Of a DNA stretch of 64,000 nt, positions 9,355-19,667 are shown in pieces (positions within the stretch are counted from its first letter, which is position 1; each line of letters begins with the position of its first letter). Under the pieces are notes generated by a model. The model was given only the letters and a program-made list of their open reading frames with translations, made no database searches and was not told the origin of the DNA. The position numbers and the translations under genes are program-made. Source of the DNA: an uncultured Flavobacteriales bacterium (GTDB lineage: Bacteria; Bacteroidota; Bacteroidia; Flavobacteriales_D; Crocinitomicaceae); the NCBI GenBank assembly GCA_937876195.1, contig CALEIK010000003.1:1-64000 (forward strand), given 5' to 3'.

Positions 9355-9759
9355 ATGAAATTAGTTAGTGCCATTGCGCTCGGCGCATTTTTAATAGTAG
9401 GACTCAATGTGAATGCTCAAACAGAAAAGAGCCGAAAGGATGAGCCAGCAAAAAAAGTAACTTCTCTTCAAAAACTTGAAGTTAGTCCAGAAAAACAAGG
9501 GGAAGCAAGAGCAAAACGTCTTTCAGAAAAAGTAGATCTTTCAGAAGAGCAGTTTGAAAAAGTGAAGGTTCTTTTTACCAACATTGAAACGAAGAACAAA
9601 GGTGTTCGTGAGAATGCTAATATTAGCTCTGAACAAAAGCAGGAGATTATAAAAAGCAATAATGATTATGAGCAAAGGGCGTTGAAAGACATTTTGACGC
9701 CAGAACAACTGAAAAAGTTGGATACTGCTCAACCAGCAAATTCAAATAGCGTTAAGTAA
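9355..9759 (+). CDS. small periplasmic helical protein, CpxP/Spy-like
   Basis: A 134-residue protein with a signal peptide ending NVNAQ at 22 and a charged helical mature part. The segments VDLSEEQFEKVKVLF and ILTPEQLKKLD resemble the LTxEQ motifs of Spy/CpxP-type chaperones and related Bacteroidota stress proteins; this assignment is tentative. The upstream region holds an inverted repeat CATGT-N6-ACATG (9311-9326) around a near -7 sequence (TAATTTG), which could be an operator. Confidence 0.7.
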   Translation: MKLVSAIALGAFLIVGLNVNAQTEKSRKDEPAKKVTSLQKLEVSPEKQGEARAKRLSEKVDLSEEQFEKVKVLFTNIETKNKGVRENANISSEQKQEIIKSNNDYEQRALKDILTPEQLKKLDTAQPANSNSVK

Positions 9760-9792
9760 TTTATTTAACGAAAAAAATGCATTAAACTATTG

Positions 9793-9833
9793 AAAGGGTT
9801 TCCGAAGATTATTTTCAAGGAAGCCCTTTTTAT
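9793..9833 (+). terminator. intrinsic terminator
   Basis: AAAGGGTTTCC at 9793-9803 pairs with GGAAGCCCTTT at 9819-9829 with one G-T pair, followed by a T-rich stretch. It closes the CpxP/Spy-like gene. Confidence 0.75.
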
Positions 9834-9857
9834 TTAAATAAACCAACACAATATTCT

Positions 9858-10595
9858 ATGAAAAAGATTTTTATTCCACTAGGTATTTTATCAATAATGC
9901 TTGTCTCTGCCTGCGATGTTTTGGAAGAAGCAGCAACTATCGTTACAGACGGAAATTCAACAACTAAACCTTCATTAACCAATACAGAAGTTATTGCTGG
10001 ACTCAAGGAAGCATTGACGGTCGGTATAACAAACTCTGTCAATTTAACTTCAGTAACAGATGGTTTTCTTGGAAATAGTGCAATCCGTTTACCTTTCCCT
10101 CCAGATGCCCTTAAAGTGAAAGAAAAAGCGTTGGATTGGGGACTTACGAGTCAAGTGGAGAAGTTTGAAACAACATTGAATCGTGCTGCTGAGGAAGCAT
10201 CTAAGGAAGCGTTACCAATTTTTAAGAAGGCCATTATGAATATGAGTATTCAAGATGGTTTTAGTATCTTGAATGGAGGTAATGGAGCAGCGACGAAATT
10301 CTTAAGAGACAACACGACTGCAGAGCTGACTACTGCTTTTTCACCAAAGGTGGAAGAGGCTATTTCAAAAGTGAAATTGACAGATTACTGGAATCCAATT
10401 ATTACAAAGTATAACTCAGCTATGACATTTACAGGTGGAGAGAAACTGAATCCTGATTTGGACAAGTACGTCACTGAATTGGCAATCAAAGGGTTATTTA
10501 CAATGGTTGAAAAGGAGGAGAACAAAATCCGACAAGATCCAGCAGCGCGTGTAACAGATATTTTACAGAAAGTATTTAGCAGCGTAGCAAATTAG
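9858..10595 (+). CDS. DUF4197 family lipoprotein
   Basis: A 245-residue protein with lipobox LVSAC (Cys at 19). The body matches DUF4197 in length and motifs: ALTVGITNSVNLTSV, GFLGNSAIRLPFPPD, DGFSILNGG and TAEL-type helices, ending RVTDILQKVF. The family is a conserved helical periplasmic lipoprotein of unknown function in Gram-negative bacteria. It has its own terminator downstream and appears monocistronic. Confidence 0.88.
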   Translation: MKKIFIPLGILSIMLVSACDVLEEAATIVTDGNSTTKPSLTNTEVIAGLKEALTVGITNSVNLTSVTDGFLGNSAIRLPFPPDALKVKEKALDWGLTSQVEKFETTLNRAAEEASKEALPIFKKAIMNMSIQDGFSILNGGNGAATKFLRDNTTAELTTAFSPKVEEAISKVKLTDYWNPIITKYNSAMTFTGGEKLNPDLDKYVTELAIKGLFTMVEKEENKIRQDPAARVTDILQKVFSSVAN

Positions 10596-10616
10596 AAGAA
10601 ACATTTTTAATGCGTG

Positions 10617-10653
10617 AAAACATCCGTTCCCATAAGGTGAGCGGATGTTTTTA
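10617..10653 (+). terminator. intrinsic terminator
   Basis: AAAACATCCG at 10617-10626 pairs with CGGATGTTTT at 10642-10651 around a 15-nt loop and runs into T residues. It terminates the DUF4197 gene. Confidence 0.8.
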
Positions 10654-10695
10654 TTTTCAAGCCATAAACACTAATTTTATCCAAAAGAAGATTTC

Positions 10696-11559
10696 ATGCA
10701 GTATCCAGAAACAGAATTGGTATTGAACAAGGAAGGTCAAGTTTATCACTTGGGACTTTCTCCACATCAGATTTCTGACCGAATAATTCTGGTGGGAGAT
10801 CAAGACCGTGTTGCGTTGGTAGCTTCCTTTTTTGAATCTGTGGAACATACATCGCAGCATCGCGAGTTTGTTACTAAAACGGGAGTTTATCAAGGGAAAA
10901 GAATCACAGTATTATCCACGGGAATTGGAACGGATAACATTGATATTGTGATGAATGAAATGGATGCTTTGGCAAACATTCAGTTGGACAAACGGGAAGA
11001 TGCTACATCATTCAAATCTTTAAAATTTGTGCGGATAGGCACGTGTGGAATTCTTCAACCGACAATTCCATTACATTCCTATATTTTGTCATCGCATGCT
11101 TGCGGATTAGATAATGTGGCTCACTTTTATGAGGTAGCGTTTTCAGAGGAAGAACAAATGATAAACAAGGAGATTCAAGAACACATTCAACTTCCTGCGC
11201 AAATTCAAACGTACGTTTCGAAAGCTTCGGAGTCTTTGTTTAGTCAGCTTTCTTCAGAAAAAACTGTCGAAGGAATTACAATTACGAGTAGTGGTTTTTA
11301 CGGTCCACAAGGCCGTCAGTTGAGATTGAAGACGAAGACTACTTCACTGAACGACAAAATCACATCGTTTAAAAGTGGGAGTCATCGCATTGTAAATTTT
11401 GAGATGGAAAGCTCAGCGTTGTTTTCACTTGGAAAGGCGTTAGGACATGAATGTGCTACAATTTGTCTTGGTATTGCAAATCGGCCAAATAAGGAATTTT
11501 CCAAAGATTATTCACAGCACATGTTAGGTTTGATAAAATACGTCTTAGATCGCATTTAA
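10696..11559 (+). CDS. nucleoside phosphorylase (uridine phosphorylase-like)
   Basis: A 287-residue cytoplasmic enzyme of the PNP/UDP family. Signatures are ILVGDQDRVALVA near residue 30 (phosphate binding), LSTGIGTDNIDI, RIGTCGILQP and the nucleoside-binding block FEMESSALFSLGKALGHE. It would split nucleosides with phosphate in salvage; the exact base is not decided by sequence alone, though the layout is closest to uridine phosphorylase. It ends 15 nt inside the convergent cutC gene. Confidence 0.85.
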   Translation: MQYPETELVLNKEGQVYHLGLSPHQISDRIILVGDQDRVALVASFFESVEHTSQHREFVTKTGVYQGKRITVLSTGIGTDNIDIVMNEMDALANIQLDKREDATSFKSLKFVRIGTCGILQPTIPLHSYILSSHACGLDNVAHFYEVAFSEEEQMINKEIQEHIQLPAQIQTYVSKASESLFSQLSSEKTVEGITITSSGFYGPQGRQLRLKTKTTSLNDKITSFKSGSHRIVNFEMESSALFSLGKALGHECATICLGIANRPNKEFSKDYSQHMLGLIKYVLDRI

Positions 11560-12261
11560 CTTCACCTCCTGTATCGCTTCAATGAGGCGTTTCACTTTTT
11601 CCTCATCCACTTTTAGAATGGTTTCTGAGAACATGGATTCTTCATCCAGCAAGTGTTTTTTCGTTCCTGAGAAATGAATTGCATCCGGTCGAATATCAGT
11701 CACTATTTTTTTTATGTTGCTCTGATTGATTCCACCACCAGGCATAATTTCTATACGCCCATCGGCATATTCCATCATAGCTCTCAAATTTTCAGCACCG
11801 AGTTCAGCGTTGGAACCTAATCCAGAGGAAAGAATTCGTTTGATCCCTAAATTAATGAGTGTATCAATTGATTTTTCATAGTTATACGTATCATCAAATG
11901 CTCGATGGAAAGTCACCTCTAGATCTCCTGCTTTTTCAACCATGAGTCCGACTGCTTTTTCATCAATCATTCCAAATTCGTTAAGTGCGCCAATGACAAC
12001 ACCTTTCGCACCCAGTGTTCGACATTCTAGAATATCACGGAGAATAATTTCAACTTCATCCCAACTGTACCTGAATCCACCTGGTCTTGGTCGCACGAGT
12101 ACATGCGTTTCTATGCCATAAGCAATTGCGTAATCGATCATCCCTGGCGAAGGTGTTATTCCACCTTGCTCGAGCGTTTGACACAATTCAATTCGATCGA
12201 AATTAAGCGTTTTAGCTAACTGAATGGCTTCGATGGACGCGGCACAAAGTTCAATTTTCAT
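11545..12261 (-). CDS. cutC: copper homeostasis protein CutC
   Basis: A 238-residue TIM-barrel protein of the CutC family. It begins KIELCAASIEAIQLAK and contains RIELCQTLEQGGITPS, HVLVRPRPGGFRYS and the family segments TFHRAFDD and RILSSGLGSNAELG, then EIMPGGGINQSNI. The family is linked to copper tolerance, but its biochemical role is still debated. Its start overlaps the end of the GH20 gene upstream by 4 nt. Confidence 0.93.
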   Translation of the reverse strand: MKIELCAASIEAIQLAKTLNFDRIELCQTLEQGGITPSPGMIDYAIAYGIETHVLVRPRPGGFRYSWDEVEIILRDILECRTLGAKGVVIGALNEFGMIDEKAVGLMVEKAGDLEVTFHRAFDDTYNYEKSIDTLINLGIKRILSSGLGSNAELGAENLRAMMEYADGRIEIMPGGGINQSNIKKIVTDIRPDAIHFSGTKKHLLDEESMFSETILKVDEEKVKRLIEAIQEVKLNAI

Positions 12262-14522
12262 TCTTCAAAATTTAAAATTAGTTCATCGATAAATGTCCAG
12301 GGGATGTTTCCCGCACCTTCCGCTCCAGAGGGTATTTTTGAAATAGAATAAGCGATGATTTTTAATCGCTGTGAAACTCCTGATAACGCAATTTTTTGGT
12401 ATTCTTCCTTAATTTCGGTCTGGTTGATCAATGTCCATTGATTGTCTTGCGTTTCTTTATATATTTCTATTCGTTCAGGTAAATAAATCCAAGAACCTTT
12501 GGCATCTAAAAATCCGACAGTTATGTCTTTCAATTTTTTGGTTGCGGTAAGGTCGACAATGAACTCTACTTTTTTATGGTTGAAACCTAGCCATTCATCA
12601 CCTTTCCAAGGACGTTTTCCTTTGATTCCATCAACAATCGTTAAACTGCCATTGTGCGCATATTTTGGGTGGGGTTCAGAAAGAAGTTCAATCGGCAACC
12701 CAAGTCCATTATGTAGTAAAAATGTTGTAGATACACTTTCATTGAGCTTTGCTCCGCTAATTTTTAGTTGAATCTGCTGTTCTTTTCCGTCTTGAGGACG
12801 CTCGAAATAAAGGCTATCCTTCGAGCCCATTACCTGTCCACCTCCCATGCTAAAACCACCTATTTCCTTAGTGAACACATCATAGACCTCATTCTCGTCA
12901 ACTCCTTGAACGGTGAGTTTGACCCCATTCAATATTCTCGAAAGCGAAATAGTAGGAAGGTAAATGGATTTTGAATAATGGACATTTAATTTTTCTAGGA
13001 ACGGTTCGTGATAGTTCCTAAGTACATGAAGAAAGTCTGAATATTCTCGTTTATTGGTACTCCAGAGATTTTCAATCAATGCGAGTGCCCTTGGATACAC
13101 CATGTATTCAACATGTTCGAAGGTGGGTATATATTCGGTCCATACATTGGCTTGACCGCCCAGTATATAAGGATGATAATCAATTGGTAATTCCTTTGGA
13201 ATCAGTGAATAGCTGTGCACTTTCTCTAATGGTAAAAACCCACCGATCGCTAATGGTTCACTCGAATGTCCGCTCTGGTAATAATCGAAATAGCAATACG
13301 ATGTTGGAGACATCACCACATCATGTTGTAACATAGCCGCATCAACTCCTCCTTGTTCGCCTCTCCAACTCATTACTGTAGCGTTGGTGGATAGACCACC
13401 TTCTAAAATTTCATCCCATCCAATAATTTTCTTTCCCTTTTCAGCTAAAAAATCATCCATTGTTTGAATGAAATAACTCTGCAAGGCGTGCTCATCCTCC
13501 AGTTCATTTTCCTTCATTACTTTTTGACATCTAACGCAATTTTCCCAACGTGTTTTGGGCGCCTCATCACCTCCAATATGGATATATTCAGAAGGAAATA
13601 ATTCAACAACTTCCGTGAGGATGTCTTGTAAAAATTCAATCGTTTCGGCTTTGGAGCAGTATATATCTTCAAAGACTCCCCAATAGCCTGGAACACCTAG
13701 CTCATTTTGTGTACATGAATATTCTGGATAGGCAGCAAGTGCTGCGCGACTGTGCCCTGGCATTTCAATTTCGGGAATAACTTCAACATTTCTTGATTTC
13801 GCAAAAGCAACGACCTCTCTTATCTGGTCTTGCGTGTAGAATCCACCCGATTTTGTTCCATCAAACTTCCAGGGTTGGTCGTTGTAATGCCCGATAAGTG
13901 TGCTGTCACGAAATCCTCCAATTTCAGTTAACAACGGGTATTTTTTAATTTCAATGCGCCAACCTTGATCATCGGTCAAATGCCAGTGAAACTTATTGAA
14001 TTTATACATGGACATCAGATCGATAAAGCGTTTCACTTCATCAACACTGAAAAAGTGGCGACTGACATCTAAATGCAATCCGCGCCATTCAAAGGCAGGT
14101 TCATCTTGAATGAAACATTTTTTAATTTTCGGTTGTCCATCAATTGTAGAAATTAGCTGAAGCAACGTAACGACCGCATAAAAGGCACTTTCCTGAGAAT
14201 TGTAAGTCACCACAATTTCCTGGTCGATGTTCATCGCATATTCATTTGCAATCGCCTGCTTCTCATGTACAAAATTGATTTGTGAAAAATCCTGACTTTC
14301 AACCAATTCGATGGCATAAAGGGTTCTCAGTTTTTCCGCTAAGAACGATTTTGCAGGTTCTGAAAGCGCTCCTGCATTGATAGAAACAGATTTACCTAAA
14401 TTTAGATGTCCTACTATTTCTTGATAAGTGGAGGGTGTGGGAAGAACAGGACATTGTGCAGAGCCAAGGTGACTCAATAAAAGTAAAGCACTACATATAA
14501 CTAGGAATTTCACACCATCCAT
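12258..14522 (-). CDS. beta-N-acetylhexosaminidase, GH20
   Basis: A 754-residue secreted glycoside hydrolase with a signal peptide ending GSAQ (22). An N-terminal GH20b-type domain covers about 25-140. The catalytic (beta/alpha)8 domain runs from about 143 to 500, with RGLHLDVSRHFF, KFHWHLTDDQGW, EVIPEIEMPGHS and the catalytic Asp319-Glu320 pair in IHIGGDEAPKTR. A C-terminal beta-sandwich follows. It releases terminal GlcNAc/GalNAc from chitin or glycan fragments, probably in the periplasm; no T9SS tail is seen. It is in one operon with cutC. Confidence 0.95.
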   Translation of the reverse strand: MDGVKFLVICSALLLLSHLGSAQCPVLPTPSTYQEIVGHLNLGKSVSINAGALSEPAKSFLAEKLRTLYAIELVESQDFSQINFVHEKQAIANEYAMNIDQEIVVTYNSQESAFYAVVTLLQLISTIDGQPKIKKCFIQDEPAFEWRGLHLDVSRHFFSVDEVKRFIDLMSMYKFNKFHWHLTDDQGWRIEIKKYPLLTEIGGFRDSTLIGHYNDQPWKFDGTKSGGFYTQDQIREVVAFAKSRNVEVIPEIEMPGHSRAALAAYPEYSCTQNELGVPGYWGVFEDIYCSKAETIEFLQDILTEVVELFPSEYIHIGGDEAPKTRWENCVRCQKVMKENELEDEHALQSYFIQTMDDFLAEKGKKIIGWDEILEGGLSTNATVMSWRGEQGGVDAAMLQHDVVMSPTSYCYFDYYQSGHSSEPLAIGGFLPLEKVHSYSLIPKELPIDYHPYILGGQANVWTEYIPTFEHVEYMVYPRALALIENLWSTNKREYSDFLHVLRNYHEPFLEKLNVHYSKSIYLPTISLSRILNGVKLTVQGVDENEVYDVFTKEIGGFSMGGGQVMGSKDSLYFERPQDGKEQQIQLKISGAKLNESVSTTFLLHNGLGLPIELLSEPHPKYAHNGSLTIVDGIKGKRPWKGDEWLGFNHKKVEFIVDLTATKKLKDITVGFLDAKGSWIYLPERIEIYKETQDNQWTLINQTEIKEEYQKIALSGVSQRLKIIAYSISKIPSGAEGAGNIPWTFIDELILNFEE

Positions 14523-14643
14523 TTTCGATTACAACTAATGTACTACAAAAAAGAATTTGGAGTTCAAAAATGTCCCATTATTTCTAGGTGACAACTGTAC
14601 GTTAACAATCTAGAAAATCTTTTCATTTCATACGAAGGTGAAA

Positions 14644-17208
14644 CTAATTTAGCTCCGTCAAAGTATTCTCAATAAGCGTTTTTAAATATGTTTTGTGTGC
14701 TTTCGTTGAAATATCTCCTGTAGTTGAACTCACCATTTTCTTTATCTCATTCAAGAAATAGAGCGCATGAGACTGAGCAATACTGTTGTATTTGTCTTTT
14801 GATTTTCCATTCAAAATATCAATTAGCATTTTGGTGTATGTTGTTTGTAAGTTTTGGCGCATGGAATTTACATTCCCGCTGATGTCTGCTTTAAAAATCG
14901 CATCATTTAAATCTGTCATAACCTCAGAGAGCTTGTATTCATTTCCATACATTTCAGTGTCAACAATACGTTGCATAGTGTTTGGATGTAAAAGATGAAC
15001 TAGTGCACCGTGCTGAATGGAAAGAATGCTTGCGTGAATTTTAGGATCTTCAGAACGAGAGAAGAATCCGAATCCTCTTCTCTGCGCTTGAAGATAGGCG
15101 TACAATTCGTTGGAGAAATCAAAAGCCGTTGGAGCAAAAATGTATGAGGAAAGTCCGGCCATTGCTTCTTTCTGATCGGCTTTGCTAAATGGCGTATAAG
15201 GCTGTGTTGCACCTTCCTGTCCAACCATCGCTCTATTTACACTAACTCCACCGATGTAGCGAGACATGGTACTGGCAGCATCTCTATACTGACGCATCAT
15301 GGAAAAATACCCTATCAGATGATCTTCGTGCGACGTATTTTCTTTGTCGTATTTCTGCATGAATTCTTTTGCAATCAACTTTACAAGTTCCATCCGTTCG
15401 ATACTGTATTTCACAGCATCACTTGTTAAATCGAAAATGTTCACGTGTGGATCAATGCCTTTTCCAGGAGAACGCATGTCATCAGCGTCGTTACCAAAAA
15501 TCAGTTCTGGTTCTGTGGAACGATCAAGCAATGCTTTTGTTTCAGCGTCTGTACGCCCAACTTCATAGGCGAACTGAATAGCCCATAAATCGTACGGACC
15601 TGGTCGCATGGTGTAATATTGACCTTGTTTTGAACGGTCCAGCGCTGCATTGACGGATGGATAGTCCATTACAGATCCCATCAATCCTACTTTGGTCGTT
15701 AACTCTGCATTGTGAATGACATCAATTCCGTGCATTTGACTCGCCTTCATGTTGTGATTCAACCCGAGGGTGTGACCGATTTCGTGCAGTACAAGGTAGT
15801 GAATGAATTCTTGAATGATTTTGCTATCTTCTATCGCTTGACCGTCGATGTATTGCGCCACCAATCCTGCAAAATTGTTGTTAATCGCAGCGACACTTGA
15901 CATAGAACAACCTTCGTGTGGGCATGCAGAATACTCAACAAGGTGCTCTGCACTTGAGGGTTCACTGAAAAACTCTTCATTTCTCAAGTTCCCTAAAACC
16001 GAACGGTATTCAAACATGATATCAGCACCTAAGATTTCACCTGTTCTTGGATTGACAAAACTAGGCCCATAACCACCGAACGGTGGGGTAGGTGAAGCGG
16101 TCCAGCGCAAGACGTTGTAGCGAATGTCACCTGCATCCCAGTTAGCATCGTCAGGTTGTTGTTTAACAATTACAGCATTTTTGAAACCTGCTTTTTCAAA
16201 AGCGATGTTCCATTGCTCAGCTGCTGATTTTATGAGCGGACGTAAATTTTCAGGTGTTGTGTTTTCCATCCACCAAACAATGGGTTCAACGGGCTCAGAT
16301 ATGGCTGCAGTAGGATCCTTTTTCACCAAGTTCCATTTGTGTACTAAATCGCGGTAATTGGCATTCACTGGCGCAGTCATGTCTGTAACATTCGTCGTGA
16401 AATATCCCACACGTGGATCATCAATAACAGGTTGAAAATCGTTTTCAGGCATTTGGATTAAACTGTGATAAACAACAATACTTACGTTTCTAGCATCGGT
16501 TACACCGCGAGAACCTGGGTTCAATACAGAAGGTTTAGAGAATACATATTCTATGGCAAGATCCGTGTTTTCTGGGTAATTTTTGATGCGATTGATTTTC
16601 GTTTTGTCCTTGTCCAGATTTCCTATTGAAAAGGCCATAGGATTTGCTCCTGGTCGAGTAGCTGGTTTGACTTGAGAGAACGTCTCACTTAAAAACAAAT
16701 CGCCAGCTTCAATTAAATAGGAAGAATGATCTTTTTCTTCTGCCGCAATTTTAACGCTAGCGATAATTGCATTTGGCATATTCGCCTCAGAGGCTTTGGA
16801 AATTGCATTTTCAGGATCGAAATACGATGACGTATTTTGAGCAACGAACTCAATTCTGTTGAAGTACTTTTCGATTTTGAATACTTTTGATCCGCGATAG
16901 TTTCCTCTAAAACCTCCAACCTCTACAATACCGTTGTCAACTTGGTTGAAGTAAATGAATTCTTTCCCTATTTGATCTGCATTGATGATCATTTTGATGG
17001 AACCATCTGTCGTGTCCTGATAAATTGGGAATAAACCATCAAACTTGGCGCAGTTTTTAGTCGCATCTTTGATGCTTTTAATATCCGTTTTTTCTTCTTT
17101 CGGAGCGTCTTTGTCCTTTTTTTTCTTCTTTTGGGCATGCGCATCCGTTGCGAATAAGGTAACAAGCAGAATAAGTCCAAGTTGAACGATTTTTTTAGTC
17201 GAAGTCAT
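14644..17208 (-). CDS. zinc-dependent metalloprotease with DUF5117/DUF5118-type domains
   Basis: An 854-residue secreted protein with a signal peptide ending DAHAQ (26) and then a lysine-rich run. Residues about 50-320 match the Bacteroidota DUF5118/DUF5117 arrangement. The catalytic domain carries HEIGHTLGLNHN at 475-486, the extended metzincin zinc site HExxHxxGxxH, followed by a Met-turn-like segment (GSVMDYPS). It is likely a periplasmic or outer-membrane-associated protease; substrates are unknown. Confidence 0.9.
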   Translation of the reverse strand: MTSTKKIVQLGLILLVTLFATDAHAQKKKKKDKDAPKEEKTDIKSIKDATKNCAKFDGLFPIYQDTTDGSIKMIINADQIGKEFIYFNQVDNGIVEVGGFRGNYRGSKVFKIEKYFNRIEFVAQNTSSYFDPENAISKASEANMPNAIIASVKIAAEEKDHSSYLIEAGDLFLSETFSQVKPATRPGANPMAFSIGNLDKDKTKINRIKNYPENTDLAIEYVFSKPSVLNPGSRGVTDARNVSIVVYHSLIQMPENDFQPVIDDPRVGYFTTNVTDMTAPVNANYRDLVHKWNLVKKDPTAAISEPVEPIVWWMENTTPENLRPLIKSAAEQWNIAFEKAGFKNAVIVKQQPDDANWDAGDIRYNVLRWTASPTPPFGGYGPSFVNPRTGEILGADIMFEYRSVLGNLRNEEFFSEPSSAEHLVEYSACPHEGCSMSSVAAINNNFAGLVAQYIDGQAIEDSKIIQEFIHYLVLHEIGHTLGLNHNMKASQMHGIDVIHNAELTTKVGLMGSVMDYPSVNAALDRSKQGQYYTMRPGPYDLWAIQFAYEVGRTDAETKALLDRSTEPELIFGNDADDMRSPGKGIDPHVNIFDLTSDAVKYSIERMELVKLIAKEFMQKYDKENTSHEDHLIGYFSMMRQYRDAASTMSRYIGGVSVNRAMVGQEGATQPYTPFSKADQKEAMAGLSSYIFAPTAFDFSNELYAYLQAQRRGFGFFSRSEDPKIHASILSIQHGALVHLLHPNTMQRIVDTEMYGNEYKLSEVMTDLNDAIFKADISGNVNSMRQNLQTTYTKMLIDILNGKSKDKYNSIAQSHALYFLNEIKKMVSSTTGDISTKAHKTYLKTLIENTLTELN

Positions 17209-17239
17209 TGAATATAGTTTTAATAAGTTGTGTTTTTAT

Positions 17240-18064
17240 TTAATACGAGGTCACAACATTTCCTGTACTTACAGTTAATTCTTCTGCGTTTACGGTGAGT
17301 AACGGCAAGTGAAGCTCGTTTTCAATCATGGATTGAATGAAAGAATTTGGGTTGGTAATAATTCCTTCTTGGTAATAACCAGCTGCCATAATATCAGCAT
17401 CCACCTCAGCGGCATACTTCATTAGCTCCTTTTCATAGTTGGCACCCATCGGAATATTTGCAATCACACAGTTGATTTTGTTGTCGTCAAAGTGTTTTTT
17501 CACAAGAGACTGATTGTTTTTCATGTGCTTTTCCAACCATTCATCTTTATCATGATAGCCAACTAGATGCACTGTGGCATTGAATTGTTTTGCCATTTTC
17601 CCTGCGAAGGTGGCAATTTGTATCGTTTTCTTCTCAAATGAGAAAGGCATTACAATGGTATTCAATTTATCCACCTCTTTTTTCCCTTGCGTAATTAGAA
17701 ACGGTGCCGCTGAAGAACTAATCATGCGAACGGCGTGACTTCCAAATATTTTTTGAAAACCATGTGCACCATGAGTTCCCATCACAATCAAGGTCACATC
17801 CAATAATTCACCCGCTTTTGCAATGTCAGCGAATAAATCGCCTACCAAGACTTTCGTGGAGAGAAGAGCCTGTTCATTTTCTTTTAATTTCGTAACGACG
17901 GTTTTAAATTTTGCTTTTATTTCTGACTTTTCAGTGTTTCGTTTAACAACGTGCAAAAGTGTTACTTTTCCATTATTGGCAAGTGCCAAATCTAAGCCAA
18001 GGCGCAATGCACTCTCAGAAACAGGTGTAAAGTCGTACGGGATTAAATAAAGAGGTTGTTCCAT
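17240..18064 (-). CDS. universal stress protein, two tandem UspA domains
   Basis: A 274-residue cytoplasmic protein. The first UspA domain (1-145) has the ATP-binding signature GTHGAHGFQKIFGSHA (G-2x-G-9x-GS). The second (about 150-270, starting IVMPFSFEKKTIQIA) lacks that signature and looks degenerate. Tandem UspA proteins are common in this phylum and respond to stress. It stands between two protease genes, with short gaps and no obvious shared control. Confidence 0.9.
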   Translation of the reverse strand: MEQPLYLIPYDFTPVSESALRLGLDLALANNGKVTLLHVVKRNTEKSEIKAKFKTVVTKLKENEQALLSTKVLVGDLFADIAKAGELLDVTLIVMGTHGAHGFQKIFGSHAVRMISSSAAPFLITQGKKEVDKLNTIVMPFSFEKKTIQIATFAGKMAKQFNATVHLVGYHDKDEWLEKHMKNNQSLVKKHFDDNKINCVIANIPMGANYEKELMKYAAEVDADIMAAGYYQEGIITNPNSFIQSMIENELHLPLLTVNAEELTVSTGNVVTSY

Positions 18065-18110
18065 GCTAGTTTTTTTTGGTTTCGATAAATATATTCAAAA
18101 AAAAGCAAAA

Positions 18111-19667
18111 TTATTGCACTTCTTCGAAAAGTAAATTGGTGTTCGGATCTAACTCGATGGATTGGATGGTCTTTTTTTCATTGGACTTAAACGTGAATTC
18201 AGGTGAGTTGATATCGAAATGCATAACAGTGGATTGACCGTCTGAGTAATTGACTTTTAACTCCAACGGGAACTGATATACGATACCTTCTTGCACCTGT
18301 TCAACAGTGAATCTCATCTTTTTCCCTCTAGTTACCTTCAGTTGAGGATGCCCGCTGTTGCGCAACCATTGATCAAAAAACGGGGCGAGATCTTGTTCGG
18401 ATACTTTTGACATAACTTTCTGAAAGTCATCGCTGGAGGCATTTTTAAACTGATAGTATTGATAGTACAATTGAATTCCTTCCCAAAACGCTTCTTCTCC
18501 AACTTTGATACGCAGCATGTGCAAAAACCATGATCCTTTTTCATAAGCGTTTGGATTCAGCAATTGCATTAAATCAGTGGAAATGGTATCAATAACAGGT
18601 AGCTGAGCCTGTTTTGAAAATGAGACAATGCGATTACGGTCCTTCTTTAGTTGTTCGTTCATTTTAACGCGACCGTATTTATTTTCCAGATGCAAGTTTG
18701 TGAAGTACGTAGCAAAACCTTCACTGAGCCATAGGTGTGGCCAATCACTTTCTGTAACGCTATTGCCAAACCATTGGTGCGCGATTTCATGGGCAATTAA
18801 GTTTTCCATTTTTCCACTTCCTGTGACAGCTCCTTCGTCATAAAAAATACAACCTGCATTTTCCATGCCTCCAAATCGGGTAGTAGATTGAACATTGTCT
18901 AGTTTTTCAAACGGATAAGGACCGATACTTTCAATATAGAAAGCGAGTGGGTCCTTAGCAACACTCATGTCATAAAAACCGTTGGATGCATCTTCGGGGT
19001 ATACCCAAGCTTTTAACTCGACGTTAGAGCTGTTTTCTATCGATTGAGATTCAAAATCCGCTAGTCCAATCACCATCACTTTGGTGGGGAGTAGAATGTC
19101 TGATCGGAAAGTATATTTGTTCTGAGAAGCATTCAGTTGATCTACTTTTACCATTTTTCCATTCGCAACGCAGTCAAAATGCTTGGGAGCAATAACTGTG
19201 TAACTGATAGAAGCTTTATCGGATGGATGGTCTACACAAGCAAACCAGTTGTGCGCACGGTTGGGCCAATTGTCACCAAAAAAAGTTCGATTTCCGAATT
19301 TATTTTCACCAATCACCAATCCATCCTTTGGAATTCCAGAGAAATGAATCGTGTACATCATTATATTCGACATGCTTCCACGCTTGGTGGAAATAAGCAA
19401 CTGATTGTCCTTTTGCTGAAACGCTACTTCCATACCGCTTTCAGTGACGGAGGTTACAAGCATCCCAGTACCATCATTATCCTGTGTGACCAAATCAAGT
19501 GCAAATTGTTCGCAATTTTGAGTGAACAAAACATGCACGTCTTCTCGTACCTCAATAACGTTAGATGTGTCTGAAACAGTGATATTCAACTGATAGCTCT
19601 GCACGTCAATTTCCTGCGCGAATGCGACTGTATGGATTCCAATAAAAAAGAGGATGAATTTTTTCAT
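18111..19667 (-). CDS. M1 family metallopeptidase
   Basis: A 518-residue secreted aminopeptidase-like enzyme. It has the GGMENAG exopeptidase motif at about 266 and the zinc site HEIAHQWFG (293-301) with the third ligand in SEGFATYF (Glu316). I set the start at 19667 (MKKFILFFIGIH), because that ATG begins a proper signal peptide ending FAQ, and the 15 codons upstream would block it. It is shorter than classical M1 enzymes, lacking the C-terminal ERAP domain. Confidence 0.9.
   Translation of the reverse strand: MKKFILFFIGIHTVAFAQEIDVQSYQLNITVSDTSNVIEVREDVHVLFTQNCEQFALDLVTQDNDGTGMLVTSVTESGMEVAFQQKDNQLLISTKRGSMSNIMMYTIHFSGIPKDGLVIGENKFGNRTFFGDNWPNRAHNWFACVDHPSDKASISYTVIAPKHFDCVANGKMVKVDQLNASQNKYTFRSDILLPTKVMVIGLADFESQSIENSSNVELKAWVYPEDASNGFYDMSVAKDPLAFYIESIGPYPFEKLDNVQSTTRFGGMENAGCIFYDEGAVTGSGKMENLIAHEIAHQWFGNSVTESDWPHLWLSEGFATYFTNLHLENKYGRVKMNEQLKKDRNRIVSFSKQAQLPVIDTISTDLMQLLNPNAYEKGSWFLHMLRIKVGEEAFWEGIQLYYQYYQFKNASSDDFQKVMSKVSEQDLAPFFDQWLRNSGHPQLKVTRGKKMRFTVEQVQEGIVYQFPLELKVNYSDGQSTVMHFDINSPEFTFKSNEKKTIQSIELDPNTNLLFEEVQ

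Noticed and set aside
15187..15197. Half-site AAATGGCGTAT
   Set aside because: It matches one arm of copy 1 but has no inverted partner and lies inside a coding region.
16822..16835. Possible third palindrome ATACGATGACGTAT
   Set aside because: It shares only one half-site with the operator, has a different spacing, and lies inside the zinc protease coding sequence.
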